Shown here one piece after another: positions 12,685 to 21,236 of a DNA stretch of 38,324 nucleotides. Within the stretch, counting starts at the first letter, position 1; every line of letters begins with the position of its first letter. Source of the DNA: Auritidibacter ignavus (GTDB lineage Bacteria > Actinomycetota > Actinomycetes > Actinomycetales > Micrococcaceae); assembly GCF_003703835.1 (NCBI RefSeq), contig NZ_RDQR01000025.1:1-38324 (forward strand). Reading direction: 5' to 3'. The translations under genes and the position numbers were made by a program. The notes beneath the pieces are model-generated. The model saw only the letters and a list, made by a program, of their open reading frames with translations, was not told the DNA's origin and searched no databases.

Positions 12685-13674
12685 ATGGAACATTTTGAGA
12701 TCCCCACCACCCACCACGCCGCTATCGTCTCCGATGCCGGTGGCGTGGAAAACTTCTCATGGTCTGAAACCTCTGTCCCCGCCCCCGGCCCCGAAGAAGT
12801 CCTGATCACCACGGCCGCTGTGGGGCTCAACTTCATTGAGACCTATCAACGTTCCGGCGTGTACTCGGTGGACTACCCCTTTATCCCGGGCACCGAAGGC
12901 GCCGGGACCGTGGTGGCTCTCGGAGAGGACGTCACCGACGTGGCCCTCGGGCAGCGGGTGGCTACCGCCGCAGGTCGGGGCACCTATGCCGAGCACTTTG
13001 TGGCCCCTGCTTCCCAGTTATTACCCGTGCCCGATGCGATGGATTTGGTCACCGCAGCTGCATTACCTCTGCAGGGCTTGACCGCTCATTATCTCGCTCG
13101 TTCGACATTCCCCGTTGCCCCCGGTGATGCGGTTCTCATCCATGCTGGCGCTGGTGGCGTGGGGTTGTTACTCACCCAGTTGTGTGTGCATTGGGGCGCT
13201 ACCGTTTACACCACTGCCTCCACCGATGCAAAGAGGCAACTGTCCCGCCAAGCTGGAGCAGAGCACTGTTTCGACTACGAGAATTTCGCGGAAGAGATTG
13301 CTGAAGTTACCGGTGGTCGCGGTGTCGATGTCGTCTATGACGGTGTCGGAGCCTCAACCTTCGACGGCTCTTTGGAGGCGCTGAAGGTTCGTGGCATGAT
13401 GGTGCTCTTCGGTGGAGCTTCGGGGCAAGTACCGCCCTTTGATCTGCAACGGCTGAACTCCGCCGGCGGGCTGTACATCACGCGTCCGGCCCTGAGCCAC
13501 TACACCGCCACAGCCGAGGAAACTGCCTCTCGAGCCCGCGAACTCTTCGATGGACTCGAGCAGGGCTGGTTGACCTTGCGAATCGACCAAACCGTGCCAC
13601 TGTCCGAGGTGGGAGGCGCACATACCGCTTTGGAGTCTCGTCAGACGACGGGCAAGACCGTGTTGACGGTGTAG
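12685..13674 (+). CDS. NADPH:quinone oxidoreductase-like zinc-independent dehydrogenase
   Basis: This is a medium-chain dehydrogenase of the quinone-reductase group. The N-terminal GroES-like domain includes GLNFIETYQRSGVY and PGTEGAGTVVALG. The Rossmann motif AGAGGVGLLLTQL (near residue 150) binds NADPH. The structural-zinc cysteines of alcohol dehydrogenases are absent, supporting the QOR assignment. ATG 12685 was chosen; a GTG six bases earlier is also in frame, and neither has a good ribosome site. It diverges from argC and stands alone. The physiological substrate cannot be predicted. Confidence 0.85.
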   Translation: MEHFEIPTTHHAAIVSDAGGVENFSWSETSVPAPGPEEVLITTAAVGLNFIETYQRSGVYSVDYPFIPGTEGAGTVVALGEDVTDVALGQRVATAAGRGTYAEHFVAPASQLLPVPDAMDLVTAAALPLQGLTAHYLARSTFPVAPGDAVLIHAGAGGVGLLLTQLCVHWGATVYTTASTDAKRQLSRQAGAEHCFDYENFAEEIAEVTGGRGVDVVYDGVGASTFDGSLEALKVRGMMVLFGGASGQVPPFDLQRLNSAGGLYITRPALSHYTATAEETASRARELFDGLEQGWLTLRIDQTVPLSEVGGAHTALESRQTTGKTVLTV

Positions 13675-13711
13675 TCTCTCATCACCGCGGGGCTCACCGC
13701 GTCCCGGGGGC

Positions 13712-13729
13712 ATCGGCCCATGAGCCGAT
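13712..13729. terminator. Hairpin between convergent genes
   Basis: ATCGGC (13712-13717) pairs with GCCGAT (13724-13729) across a 6-base loop. It lies between the oxidoreductase stop and the stop of the converging 51-residue ORF. No T-tract follows on either strand, so terminator function is tentative. Confidence 0.3.
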
Positions 13730-13738
13730 CTGGCTGAT

Positions 13739-13894
13739 TTAGACGAACAGCCCCGAAATCGTGGCGTAGAGTAGCCCGGCGATGACGACCAGCGCGATCA
13801 CGCCGACGGCAATCCGTTGGATCTGACCCCGTTTGCGGTCCTCGTCGCTGGGCGGTACCTCACGTTCGAGTTCCCACGGGTCTGGGTCGCTCAT
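13739..13894 (-). CDS. Small single-pass membrane protein coupled to pheT
   Basis: This open frame encodes 51 residues and is easily missed. Its ATG (13894-13892) overlaps the pheT stop as ATGA, the classic arrangement for coupled translation. The N-terminal half is acidic and polar (MSDPDPWELEREVPPSDEDR). A short basic stretch KRGQIQR precedes one transmembrane helix (about 28-48), made of IAVGVIALVVIAGLLYA. The layout predicts an inner-membrane protein with the N-terminus in the cytoplasm. I do not recognise the family and the function is unknown. The overlap, hydrophobic helix and TAA stop support it being real. Confidence 0.65.
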   Translation of the reverse strand: MSDPDPWELEREVPPSDEDRKRGQIQRIAVGVIALVVIAGLLYATISGLFV

Positions 13895-16458
13895 CGTAGG
13901 TGCGCTCCTAACTCTTGTTCCGCGCGAGCCACGGCAGCCAACCGCACTTCAGAGGCTTCATCATTGGTGAGTGTTTTGTGGTGGTCCCGGAACCGCAAAT
14001 TGAAGGCCAGGGACTTCTTGCCGTGCTCCACTCCGGCGCCACGGTAGACGTCGAAGAGGGCGATCTCTTCCAAGAGCTCACCGGCGGCCTCCTCCAACAC
14101 ACGCTTCACCTGGGCAGCCGGCATGGCTTCATCCACCACCAACGCCACGTCTTGAGTGACCGCAGGATAGGGGCTGACTGCACGGGCTTCCACTACCTCG
14201 GGGACCTCATCGAGCAACCGATCCAGGTCCAGTTCCACTGCCGCGACACGTTCTGGCAGGTGTTGTTGCTGGACGTATTTGGGGAGCAACTCGCCGGCAT
14301 AACCGAGCACGGATCCACTGGCGGTGACCAATTCAGCGCAACGGCCGGGATGGAAGGCCTGATGGGCGCCCTGACGAACCTCTAACGCCACACCGACGGC
14401 ATCGGCAATGTTCAGGGCTGTACCGATGGCGTCTTCCCAGTCGTAGGGGGTCGGTTCGAAGCCCGGTCCGGGTGTTGCCGCGTGACCGGCGAACACCGCA
14501 GCCACGTAGTGAGGTTGGTGGGGCACGCTGTTGACGATGCGTTCCAATACCTCGGGTGCGGGATGGACACCGACGCCGGGAATCTCCGACACGGCGTCCG
14601 AGGAGGCCTCCGGGTGGAACACCAAGCCGGTTTCAAACAGCGCCACGTCTTTGAAACCGCGAGATATGTTGCGGTGCAAGGTGGTCACCAAACCGGGCAA
14701 CATCGAAGTGCGTAACCATCCCAGCTCGGCAGAAAGCGGATTGGCCAGATGTACCATCTGTTGTTGGGCACCGACCTGCTCGTCGGCGGAACCAAAGAAC
14801 CGGTTGTCCGACTCAGCCACGAAGGGATACGACAGGACTTCCACAAGTCCCGAAGCCGCCAGGGTCTCCGATACGTTGCGACGCAGCCGCTGACGCGGGG
14901 TGAAACCACGCCCGGCCGGTGCTACGGGCAACCGTGATGGGATCTTGTCGTAGCCAACCAGGCGAGCAATTTCTTCCGTCAGGTCTTCGGCAATGGTCAG
15001 ATCAAACCGCCAGGATGGGACGGTGACCCGGTAGGTGGTGCCAGACTGTTCATCGGAATGCTGGGTGACCTTGCACCCAATCTGTTCCAACACCTCGTCA
15101 ATCTGCTCGGTGGTGAACTCGTACCCGATGCGTTGGGTTGGGAAGTCAGCTGCCATCTCAACGACGGTCGGCTCGGGACGTTCGCCGATATCGGTGACAC
15201 CCTCATCAGCAACACCACCGGCCAGTTCCACGAGGAGCTGGACGGCGCGTTCGGCGGCTTCGTCGCAAATCTCCCAGTCCACACCGCGCTCGTTGCGACG
15301 CGAGGCTTCTGAGGGGAGCTTGTGGCGACGCTTGGTCCGGGCGACAGAAACCTGATCGAAATGGGCAGACTCGATCACAATATCGGTGGTTTGTTCGGTC
15401 ACTTCGGTGGCCAAACCACCCATCACGCCGGCCAGCCCGATCGGACCGGAGTCGTCAGCGATCAACAGGTCTTCGGGATCCAGTGTGCGGGTCTTGCCGT
15501 CGAGGGTTTCGAGCGTTTCTCCGGACGCGGCACGCCGAACGCGCAGAGCGCCGTTCAGCCGGTCACGATCGTAAAAGTGCAGGGGCTGTCCCATCTCCAG
15601 CATGACATAGTTGGAAATGTCCACCGGCAACGACAGCGAACGAATGCCAGCCAGTCGCAGTCGTTGTGCCATCCACACCGGAGTCGCACCGGTAGTATCC
15701 ACGCCAGTTACGGTGCGGGTCACAAAACGGGTTGCTCCCGGGTTGCCGTGGATCGGTGCCTGATCGTCCAGCACGACCGGATACCCGGAATCGTTGGGCA
15801 CAGGAGGGTGCACGGATTCTGCCGGGTCGATACTCGTGGTCCCGGTGGCGTGACCGTACTCGCGAGCGACACCACGCAGGGAAAGAACGTAGGACCGGTC
15901 AGCGGTGACGTTAATTTCGGCGGCTTCGTCATCGAGGCCTAGTAGCTCGATCACATCGGTACCGGGCTCTGGGTCCAACCCCCAGTCCCCCAGCACGATG
16001 ATCCCCTCATGGCCTTCGCCCAGACCGAGTTCTTTCTCGGAGGCGATCATGCCGGCTGAGATATGACCGTAGGTTTTCCGCGCGGAGATGCGGAAATCAC
16101 CGGGAAGGACGGCTCCCGGCAGGGTGACGACAACTTTGTCTCCGGGCTCGAAATTGTGTGCTCCGCAGATCACGCCCTGGACGCCATCGACTGCGATGCC
16201 CTCGCCTTCCAGAGTTTGGCTGGCTCCGTCGGGCACGACCTGGACGTGACACCAGTTGACGGTTTTGCCGTTGGAATGTTCTTCCGGGGTTTTGTCCAAG
16301 ACCTTGCCGACCACAATCGGTCCGGACAGCTCATCGAGGGGACGGTGCACGTCTTCCTCTTCGAGTCCAACGCTGACCAGATCGGCCATGAGATCTTCGG
16401 CAGTAGCGCCAGCGGGAAGCTGGGTGAATTCACGAAGCCAAGAAAGTGGAATCCGCAT
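13891..16458 (-). CDS. pheT: Phenylalanyl-tRNA synthetase beta subunit
   Basis: PheT is the tRNA-binding and editing subunit of the alpha2-beta2 PheRS enzyme. The 855 residues follow the usual order. An N-terminal segment MRIPLSWLREFTQLP leads into the EMAP-like tRNA-binding domain (about 40-160). B3/B4 editing domains follow around 215-385, a B5 domain near 410-480, and a C-terminal ferredoxin-fold anticodon-binding domain includes SPYPAVTQDVALVVDE and FRDHHKTLTNDE. It starts 3 bases after pheS and its stop overlaps the ATG of a 51-residue membrane protein. Confidence 0.97.
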   Translation of the reverse strand: MRIPLSWLREFTQLPAGATAEDLMADLVSVGLEEEDVHRPLDELSGPIVVGKVLDKTPEEHSNGKTVNWCHVQVVPDGASQTLEGEGIAVDGVQGVICGAHNFEPGDKVVVTLPGAVLPGDFRISARKTYGHISAGMIASEKELGLGEGHEGIIVLGDWGLDPEPGTDVIELLGLDDEAAEINVTADRSYVLSLRGVAREYGHATGTTSIDPAESVHPPVPNDSGYPVVLDDQAPIHGNPGATRFVTRTVTGVDTTGATPVWMAQRLRLAGIRSLSLPVDISNYVMLEMGQPLHFYDRDRLNGALRVRRAASGETLETLDGKTRTLDPEDLLIADDSGPIGLAGVMGGLATEVTEQTTDIVIESAHFDQVSVARTKRRHKLPSEASRRNERGVDWEICDEAAERAVQLLVELAGGVADEGVTDIGERPEPTVVEMAADFPTQRIGYEFTTEQIDEVLEQIGCKVTQHSDEQSGTTYRVTVPSWRFDLTIAEDLTEEIARLVGYDKIPSRLPVAPAGRGFTPRQRLRRNVSETLAASGLVEVLSYPFVAESDNRFFGSADEQVGAQQQMVHLANPLSAELGWLRTSMLPGLVTTLHRNISRGFKDVALFETGLVFHPEASSDAVSEIPGVGVHPAPEVLERIVNSVPHQPHYVAAVFAGHAATPGPGFEPTPYDWEDAIGTALNIADAVGVALEVRQGAHQAFHPGRCAELVTASGSVLGYAGELLPKYVQQQHLPERVAAVELDLDRLLDEVPEVVEARAVSPYPAVTQDVALVVDEAMPAAQVKRVLEEAAGELLEEIALFDVYRGAGVEHGKKSLAFNLRFRDHHKTLTNDEASEVRLAAVARAEQELGAHLR

Positions 16459-16461
16459 ACC

Positions 16462-17529
16462 TTAGATCTCCAATCCAAACTGTTGAGAAAAGCGAATGTC
16501 GCCTTCAATCATGTCGTGCATGTCGGCAACATCATTCCGAAACATCAGGGTGCGTTCCACACCCATGCCGAAGGCGAATCCGGAATATTCATCAGGGTCG
16601 ACACCAGCTGCCCGCAAGACGTTGGGGTGCACCATGCCACACCCACCCCACTCAATCCACTGTGGGCCTCCTTTGGCACCGGGGTGCCAAATGTCCATTT
16701 CCGCACTGGGCTCGGTGAAGGGGAAGTAGTTGGGGCGCAACCGGATGGCTGCCTCGTCACCAAACATGACGCGGGCGAAGTATTCCAGGGTGCCACGCAG
16801 GTCTGCCATAGTCAGCCCGCTGTCCACGGCCAGTCCTTCGAACTGATGGAAAACCGGCGTGTGCGTGGCGTCTAGCTCATCGGTGCGGAAGGTTTTGCCG
16901 GGGCACAGCACGTAGGTGGGAGCTCCGCGTTCGATGAGTGCCCGGACCTGAACCGGAGAGGTATGAGTCCGCAACAGCAAGTGATCTTCGGGAGGATCAA
17001 TAAAGAAAGTGTCTTGCATTTCCCGGGCTGGGTGGTCCGGTAAGAAGTTCAGCGCGTCAAAGTTGAACCACTCGGATTCCACTTCGGGACCTTCGGCGAT
17101 TTCCCATCCCATCCCGACAAAGATGTCGCAGACTCGATCTTGGAGCACGTTGAGCGGGTGGCGGGCTCCGAGGCGACGACGACGCACCGCGGTGGTGACA
17201 TCTACGGTTTCTTCCAGCAACACCTGCTGTTCATGGTCAGCTTCGAGCACTTCGGTACGTGCAGCCAACGCCTTATTAACCTGAGCTCGAGCTTGCCCCA
17301 TGCGCTTGCCGGCGGCTGCTTTCTCAGATTTGTCCAAGCTACCGATCTGCTTATTGGCCAGCGTAAGCGGAGATTTTTCTCCGGTGTGAGCAAGACGAGC
17401 TACTTTGAGCTCGTCGAGTGATCCCGCTGCTTCGAAGGCTTCGAGAGCTTCAGCCACAGCACGGTCGACCGCATCTTGGTCGGCCGGCGAGATCAGCTGG
17501 TCATCGTTAGCTGATGAACGATCTGTCAT
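16462..17529 (-). CDS. pheS: Phenylalanyl-tRNA synthetase alpha subunit
   Basis: PheS is the catalytic class II subunit. An N-terminal coiled-coil region (about 15-100) precedes the catalytic core. Motif 2 includes GKTFRTDELDATHTPVFHQ, and motif 3 is GFAFGMGVERTLM with the phenylalanine-pocket alanine (FAFG). THTSPVQVR is also typical. The start is set at ATG 17529 with AAGG about ten bases upstream; an in-frame GTG at 17535 is too close to that site. No phenylalanine-rich leader peptide is seen upstream, only a small hairpin (GGGTC-GAA-GACCC). Confidence 0.96.
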   Translation of the reverse strand: MTDRSSANDDQLISPADQDAVDRAVAEALEAFEAAGSLDELKVARLAHTGEKSPLTLANKQIGSLDKSEKAAAGKRMGQARAQVNKALAARTEVLEADHEQQVLLEETVDVTTAVRRRRLGARHPLNVLQDRVCDIFVGMGWEIAEGPEVESEWFNFDALNFLPDHPAREMQDTFFIDPPEDHLLLRTHTSPVQVRALIERGAPTYVLCPGKTFRTDELDATHTPVFHQFEGLAVDSGLTMADLRGTLEYFARVMFGDEAAIRLRPNYFPFTEPSAEMDIWHPGAKGGPQWIEWGGCGMVHPNVLRAAGVDPDEYSGFAFGMGVERTLMFRNDVADMHDMIEGDIRFSQQFGLEI

Positions 17530-17655
17530 GGGCACACGCCTTCACCTAGATTCGACTGTTACGGATGGGTCTTCGACCCTCATCTAGTTTAGGGGCTTTT
17601 GCTACTCCCTCGGCACACCGAGAAGGTCTCGGTCTCGGAATGGTCTGGTTAAACA

Positions 17656-17699
17656 CTGATCCGGAGTCGAGGCGCCACGGCGAGTCGACTCCGGATCAG
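17656..17699 (-). terminator. Strong inverted repeat, terminator of the lipoprotein gene
   Basis: CTGATCCGGAGTCGA (17656-17670) and TCGACTCCGGATCAG (17685-17699) form a perfect 15-base-pair stem with a 14-base loop. On the minus strand it lies 27 bases past the lipoprotein stop and is followed by TGTTTAACC, a weak U tract. It separates this gene from pheS. Confidence 0.6.
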
Positions 17700-17725
17700 C
17701 CATGCAGGATATTGTCTAACTGCGG

Positions 17726-18442
17726 TTAGAAACTGCCGGGAGCTCCAGGGATATCGAGAATTTCATCCGCATCAGGAGCAGTGATCTCCTCCACTTCGCC
17801 ATAGGCGGAGAAGTCCATGGTGGTTTCCCCGCCCTCAGCCTGAGATTCACCACGAATCACTTGGTTATCGGTGTTGAAGTACAGGTCGATCGGTTCCCCC
17901 TCGGTATCTTCACCGGAGTACTTATAGGCCTCTTCCCCATCAAGCTCGGCCTCTTCGACGGCCACGTCCTCGTCAGGCATACTTTCCAGAGTCTCCCGGA
18001 ACTCCTCGGTAAAGGCAGAGAAATCTTGTTCATCAACCGTTCCGGTATCGATCCACTTCGAGGTATCCAGAGTGGAGGCGACCATGCCGGTGCTATCGAA
18101 GTAGTTCCAGAAGTTATCGTCACCCTTGATGTAGGTCGAGTTGTCGACGACCAGCATCTCAACGGTGAAGCCATGTTCCTCGGACTTCAGCTCACCTCGC
18201 ATGTCACCGGTTTCCGAGAAACCTTCAAAGTACCCGGTTACGTCTCCAAAGCCGAAGTCGAGCTCTTCTGAGCTTGTCCCCTCAACGTCAACACGCGCGG
18301 ATTCGGCATTTTGGAAATGCTCCACCGCATCCGCTTTAACCTCGGACACCGATGGCGGTCCGCCACAAGCGGTCAACGACAAACTGGCAACAGCGATCAG
18401 GCCCAGGCTCAAGCTGGCGCGTTTCTTTGCGAGTGTGTTCAT
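17726..18442 (-). CDS. Secreted lipoprotein, LppX/LprG-like fold possible
   Basis: The 238-residue protein has a lipoprotein signal. After MNTLAKKRASLS comes a hydrophobic segment and the lipobox LSLTACGG, so lipid attachment at the cysteine near residue 26 is likely. The mature part is acidic and beta-rich, with segments such as ESARVDVEGTSS, VDNSTYIKGDDNFWNYFDST and DGEEAYKYSGED. This pattern recalls the LppX/LprAFG or LolA-like fold seen in actinobacterial lipoproteins, an analogy rather than a firm match. The start was moved to the internal ATG 18442 because the upstream 12 codons precede a normal signal peptide. It is single, with its own terminator. Confidence 0.75.
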   Translation of the reverse strand: MNTLAKKRASLSLGLIAVASLSLTACGGPPSVSEVKADAVEHFQNAESARVDVEGTSSEELDFGFGDVTGYFEGFSETGDMRGELKSEEHGFTVEMLVVDNSTYIKGDDNFWNYFDSTGMVASTLDTSKWIDTGTVDEQDFSAFTEEFRETLESMPDEDVAVEEAELDGEEAYKYSGEDTEGEPIDLYFNTDNQVIRGESQAEGGETTMDFSAYGEVEEITAPDADEILDIPGAPGSF

Positions 18443-18513
18443 ACTTGAAATAGTACAGTGAACCATCCAGCTTTCCAACAGTTAAGGACCGTTGCTCTCA
18501 GGAATAGGATTTA

Positions 18514-19386
18514 TCAGGAAATAATATCGGCAAAGATTTGCTGCCACAATGGAGCATTGTGTGTTTTAAAAATCCCCATATGATCGATGCGCTCTTGTCC
18601 TAAATCCTGTGGATGATAATGGTGATGTTCCAGGTCAGCCCGGGAATACCAGCTCATCAACGACAGGCTGGCCGGTAAGGGCATCGTGCGGTCATCGGCG
18701 AAGGTGATAAAGGTAAGTGGTCCGGTATAGCCCGCAAATTTTTTGGCCAGTTCCGGATATTCGGTCAGCATGTAGCGAGGCATAGTGCACCACCTCCCCC
18801 ACTGTCTCATCACCTGCGGTGGGATATCACCGAGGATGCCCAACTTCTTTCCCGGGAAGTAGCCGACAGTTCGCACGGCGACCGGAGCCAAGAGATACCA
18901 CATCACCGGCGGCAACAGTACTCCGGCACCATAGTGCTGCCAGTATTTCCAATATCCGGTTCCGGCCGAGACGATGGTGGCAGCTTCTAGATGCTCGTGT
19001 CGGGCAAAGGCGAGCATTTGTCCACCAAGGCTGTGGCCAAGCCATCGCACCGGAACTGTCTCGTGCTCGGCGACGTAATCAACAACTGCTCCGGGGTCCT
19101 GGGCCCAGGTGAGAAAATCCGCGGTGACATCTTTCAACGGCCCACGGGAAGAGCCTCCATACCCCTGGTGATCGTACAAGTAGGCCACAAGCCCGTGGGT
19201 CGTCAGCCACCCGGCGAAGCGCCGATAGAACCTGGCCTGGACCGCGATGGCCGGGGAAATGATCACTGCGGCACGAGGCTGCGACCCATCCGGGTTGCTG
19301 AAACGAGTCACCACCAACGGTTCGCCGTTATCTTTGGTAATGGTGACTTCTTCTTCGATGGCGTGTTCGGGAATAACGTTCGTCAT
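18514..19386 (-). CDS. Alpha/beta hydrolase, COG4757-like
   Basis: This 290-residue cytoplasmic protein has the nucleophile elbow GHSLGG with Ser119. YDHQGYGGSSR (71-81) matches the strand-loop common in this fold, and SPAIAVQARFYRRFA (44-58) contains the likely oxyanion region. GYFPGKKLGILGDIPP and QWGRWC are typical of the predicted hydrolases grouped as COG4757. A late His (HHHYHPQD or DHMGIF region) may complete the triad. The substrate is unknown. It diverges from the 19541 gene across a 154-base gap in which I see no clear promoter. Confidence 0.8.
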   Translation of the reverse strand: MTNVIPEHAIEEEVTITKDNGEPLVVTRFSNPDGSQPRAAVIISPAIAVQARFYRRFAGWLTTHGLVAYLYDHQGYGGSSRGPLKDVTADFLTWAQDPGAVVDYVAEHETVPVRWLGHSLGGQMLAFARHEHLEAATIVSAGTGYWKYWQHYGAGVLLPPVMWYLLAPVAVRTVGYFPGKKLGILGDIPPQVMRQWGRWCTMPRYMLTEYPELAKKFAGYTGPLTFITFADDRTMPLPASLSLMSWYSRADLEHHHYHPQDLGQERIDHMGIFKTHNAPLWQQIFADIIS

Positions 19387-19540
19387 GGGGTGTCCTCCCC
19401 CGAGTACTCTTTCGATGGTCTGCGCTCAGTGGATTGAGTACGACGTGGTCTATGACATGGACTACACCGCTATCCTAGAGCTCCCGAGGAAGATGATCAG
19501 GGGGAGTCACAGATAAATCTTCTCGGGTAAATTACAGATC

Positions 19541-19933
19541 ATGTTTCGCGCGACGTTCAATCTGCTTAACCTCTCGACGGTGCTGGGCTTGATTGTGGCG
19601 GTTATTGCCGGGACCACACTTCTGCCCGGTCCCGATCGGTTAATGCTGGCGATGAACTATCGGTGGCCATGGCCTTCCGGCGGGTGTATCACCCTGGGCA
19701 ACGTGGTGCTGGTCCGTCCCGGAGTGCGGCTCTCATCCGCACTTCTGACCCATGAATCACGCCATGCGACGCAGTGGGCGTTATGCCTAGGTTTGCCCTT
19801 CCTACCGCTCTACGGGCTGGCGGTGTTGTGGTCACTGTACCGTTATGGGGACACAGCTAATGGCAATATTTTTGAACGCGCCGCCGGCCTTACCGATGGC
19901 GGTTACCGACGACGCGCTCCGGTGCGGCCCTGA
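19541..19933 (+). CDS. Small membrane protein with an HExxH motif
   Basis: The protein has 130 residues. A hydrophobic segment near 10-28 (STVLGLIVAVIAGTTLL) and another near 85-100 (GLPFLPLYGLAVLWSLY) suggest two membrane passes. Between them HESRHATQW fits the HExxH signature of zinc metallopeptidases. The C-terminus GNIFERAAGLTDGGYRRR is strongly patterned. Similar small proteins exist in actinobacteria and are usually annotated as hypothetical. No third zinc ligand is obvious (a glutamate in NIFERAAG is a candidate), so peptidase activity is speculative. No good ribosome site precedes ATG 19541. Confidence 0.7.
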   Translation: MFRATFNLLNLSTVLGLIVAVIAGTTLLPGPDRLMLAMNYRWPWPSGGCITLGNVVLVRPGVRLSSALLTHESRHATQWALCLGLPFLPLYGLAVLWSLYRYGDTANGNIFERAAGLTDGGYRRRAPVRP

Positions 19934-19964
19934 GCCTCGAGCCCTGGCTCAATCCTGTGCCGGC

Positions 19965-21152
19965 TTAGGCGCTGACGCGCAGAATCAGGGCGTCGCCCTG
20001 ACCACCGCCACCACACAAACCGGCCGCACCCACGCCACCGCCACGGCGGCCCAGTTCCAAAGCCAGGGTGAGCACCAGGCGTGCGCCGGACATTCCGACC
20101 GGGTGCCCCAAGGCGATGGCCCCACCGTTGACGTTGACGATCTTCTCGCTGACGCCGAGTTGTCGCGCAGAGACGAGCCCCACCGCGGCGAAAGCCTCAT
20201 TAATTTCCACCAGGTCAAGGTTTTCGGTTGTCAGACCTTCCTTGGCACATGCTTTCGAGATGGCGTTGGCGGGTTGTGCCTGCAACGATGAATCGGGGCC
20301 GGCCACCATACCGTGAGCGCCAACTTCAGCAATCCACTGCAGACCGAGACTTTCGGCCTTCTGCTGAGACATCACCACCAAGGCGGCGGCCCCGTCAGAG
20401 ATCTGTGAGGCAGTGCCGGCGGTAATGGAGCCGTCCTTGCCGAATGCCGGGGGTAGCTTGCTCAGCGACTCCGGGGTAGTCTCGGGGCGAATGCCCTCGT
20501 CCTGGGAAACCACCATTGGCTCCCCCTTTCGCTGGGGTACCTGAACGCTGATGATTTCGTCATCGAAGATCCCGTTCTGCTGGGCGGCGGCAGCCCGTTG
20601 GTGCGAGGTAGCGGCGAAACGGTCTTGATCCTGACGGGACACTTCGAATTCTCCGAGGTTGCAGGAGTCAGTCAGTGCTCCCATGGCCTGTTCGGTGGCC
20701 TGGTCATACAGCGCATCGTAAGCCATCGAATCCACCAGTGCTGTATCGCCGAATTTGACTCCGGTCCGGGACTTGGGCAACAGATGCGGGGCCAAGGACA
20801 TCGACTCCATGCCACCGGCCACGACGACCTCTGCTTCACCGGCGCGGATCAGCTGATCAGCGGTTGCCACAGCATTGAGCCCCGACAAGCAGACCTTGTT
20901 GATGGTGATCGAAGGAACGGATGGGGGAATCCCAGCAGCGATGGCAGCTCCGCGGGCCGGGTTCTGTCCGGCGCCTGCCTGAATGACCTGTCCCATGATG
21001 ACGTAGTCGACGCTAGTGGGGTCTACGCCACCCTTTTCTAGTGCGCCACGGATAGCCACGGCGCCCAGCTGATGAGCCGGAATGCTGGACAACGAGCCCA
21101 GCAGACGCCCCATCGGGGTGCGGGCACCTGAAATAATCACCGAACTAGTCAT
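19965..21152 (-). CDS. Acetyl-CoA acetyltransferase (thiolase)
   Basis: This 395-residue thiolase condenses or cleaves acetoacetyl-CoA-type substrates. The nucleophilic cysteine is Cys88 in [12 protein letters not shown]. Downstream are [10 protein letters not shown], the catalytic-His motif [16 protein letters not shown] and the second cysteine in [11 protein letters not shown]. It is the last gene of a minus-strand operon after the acyl-CoA synthetase (84-base gap) and TetR regulator, next to the leucine-type acyl-CoA operon. Cleavage of acetoacetyl-CoA from that pathway to acetyl-CoA is the natural role, inferred from context. Confidence 0.93.
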   Translation of the reverse strand: MTSSVIISGARTPMGRLLGSLSSIPAHQLGAVAIRGALEKGGVDPTSVDYVIMGQVIQAGAGQNPARGAAIAAGIPPSVPSITINKVCLSGLNAVATADQLIRAGEAEVVVAGGMESMSLAPHLLPKSRTGVKFGDTALVDSMAYDALYDQATEQAMGALTDSCNLGEFEVSRQDQDRFAATSHQRAAAAQQNGIFDDEIISVQVPQRKGEPMVVSQDEGIRPETTPESLSKLPPAFGKDGSITAGTASQISDGAAALVVMSQQKAESLGLQWIAEVGAHGMVAGPDSSLQAQPANAISKACAKEGLTTENLDLVEINEAFAAVGLVSARQLGVSEKIVNVNGGAIALGHPVGMSGARLVLTLALELGRRGGGVGAAGLCGGGGQGDALILRVSA

Positions 21153-21236
21153 GCGGGATCTTCTCCTCAGATTCGTGCAGTCTGCGTGTTGAACGTCCGT
21201 CTAACAGTTCGTATCTTAGCGAACCTGAGACCCTGC

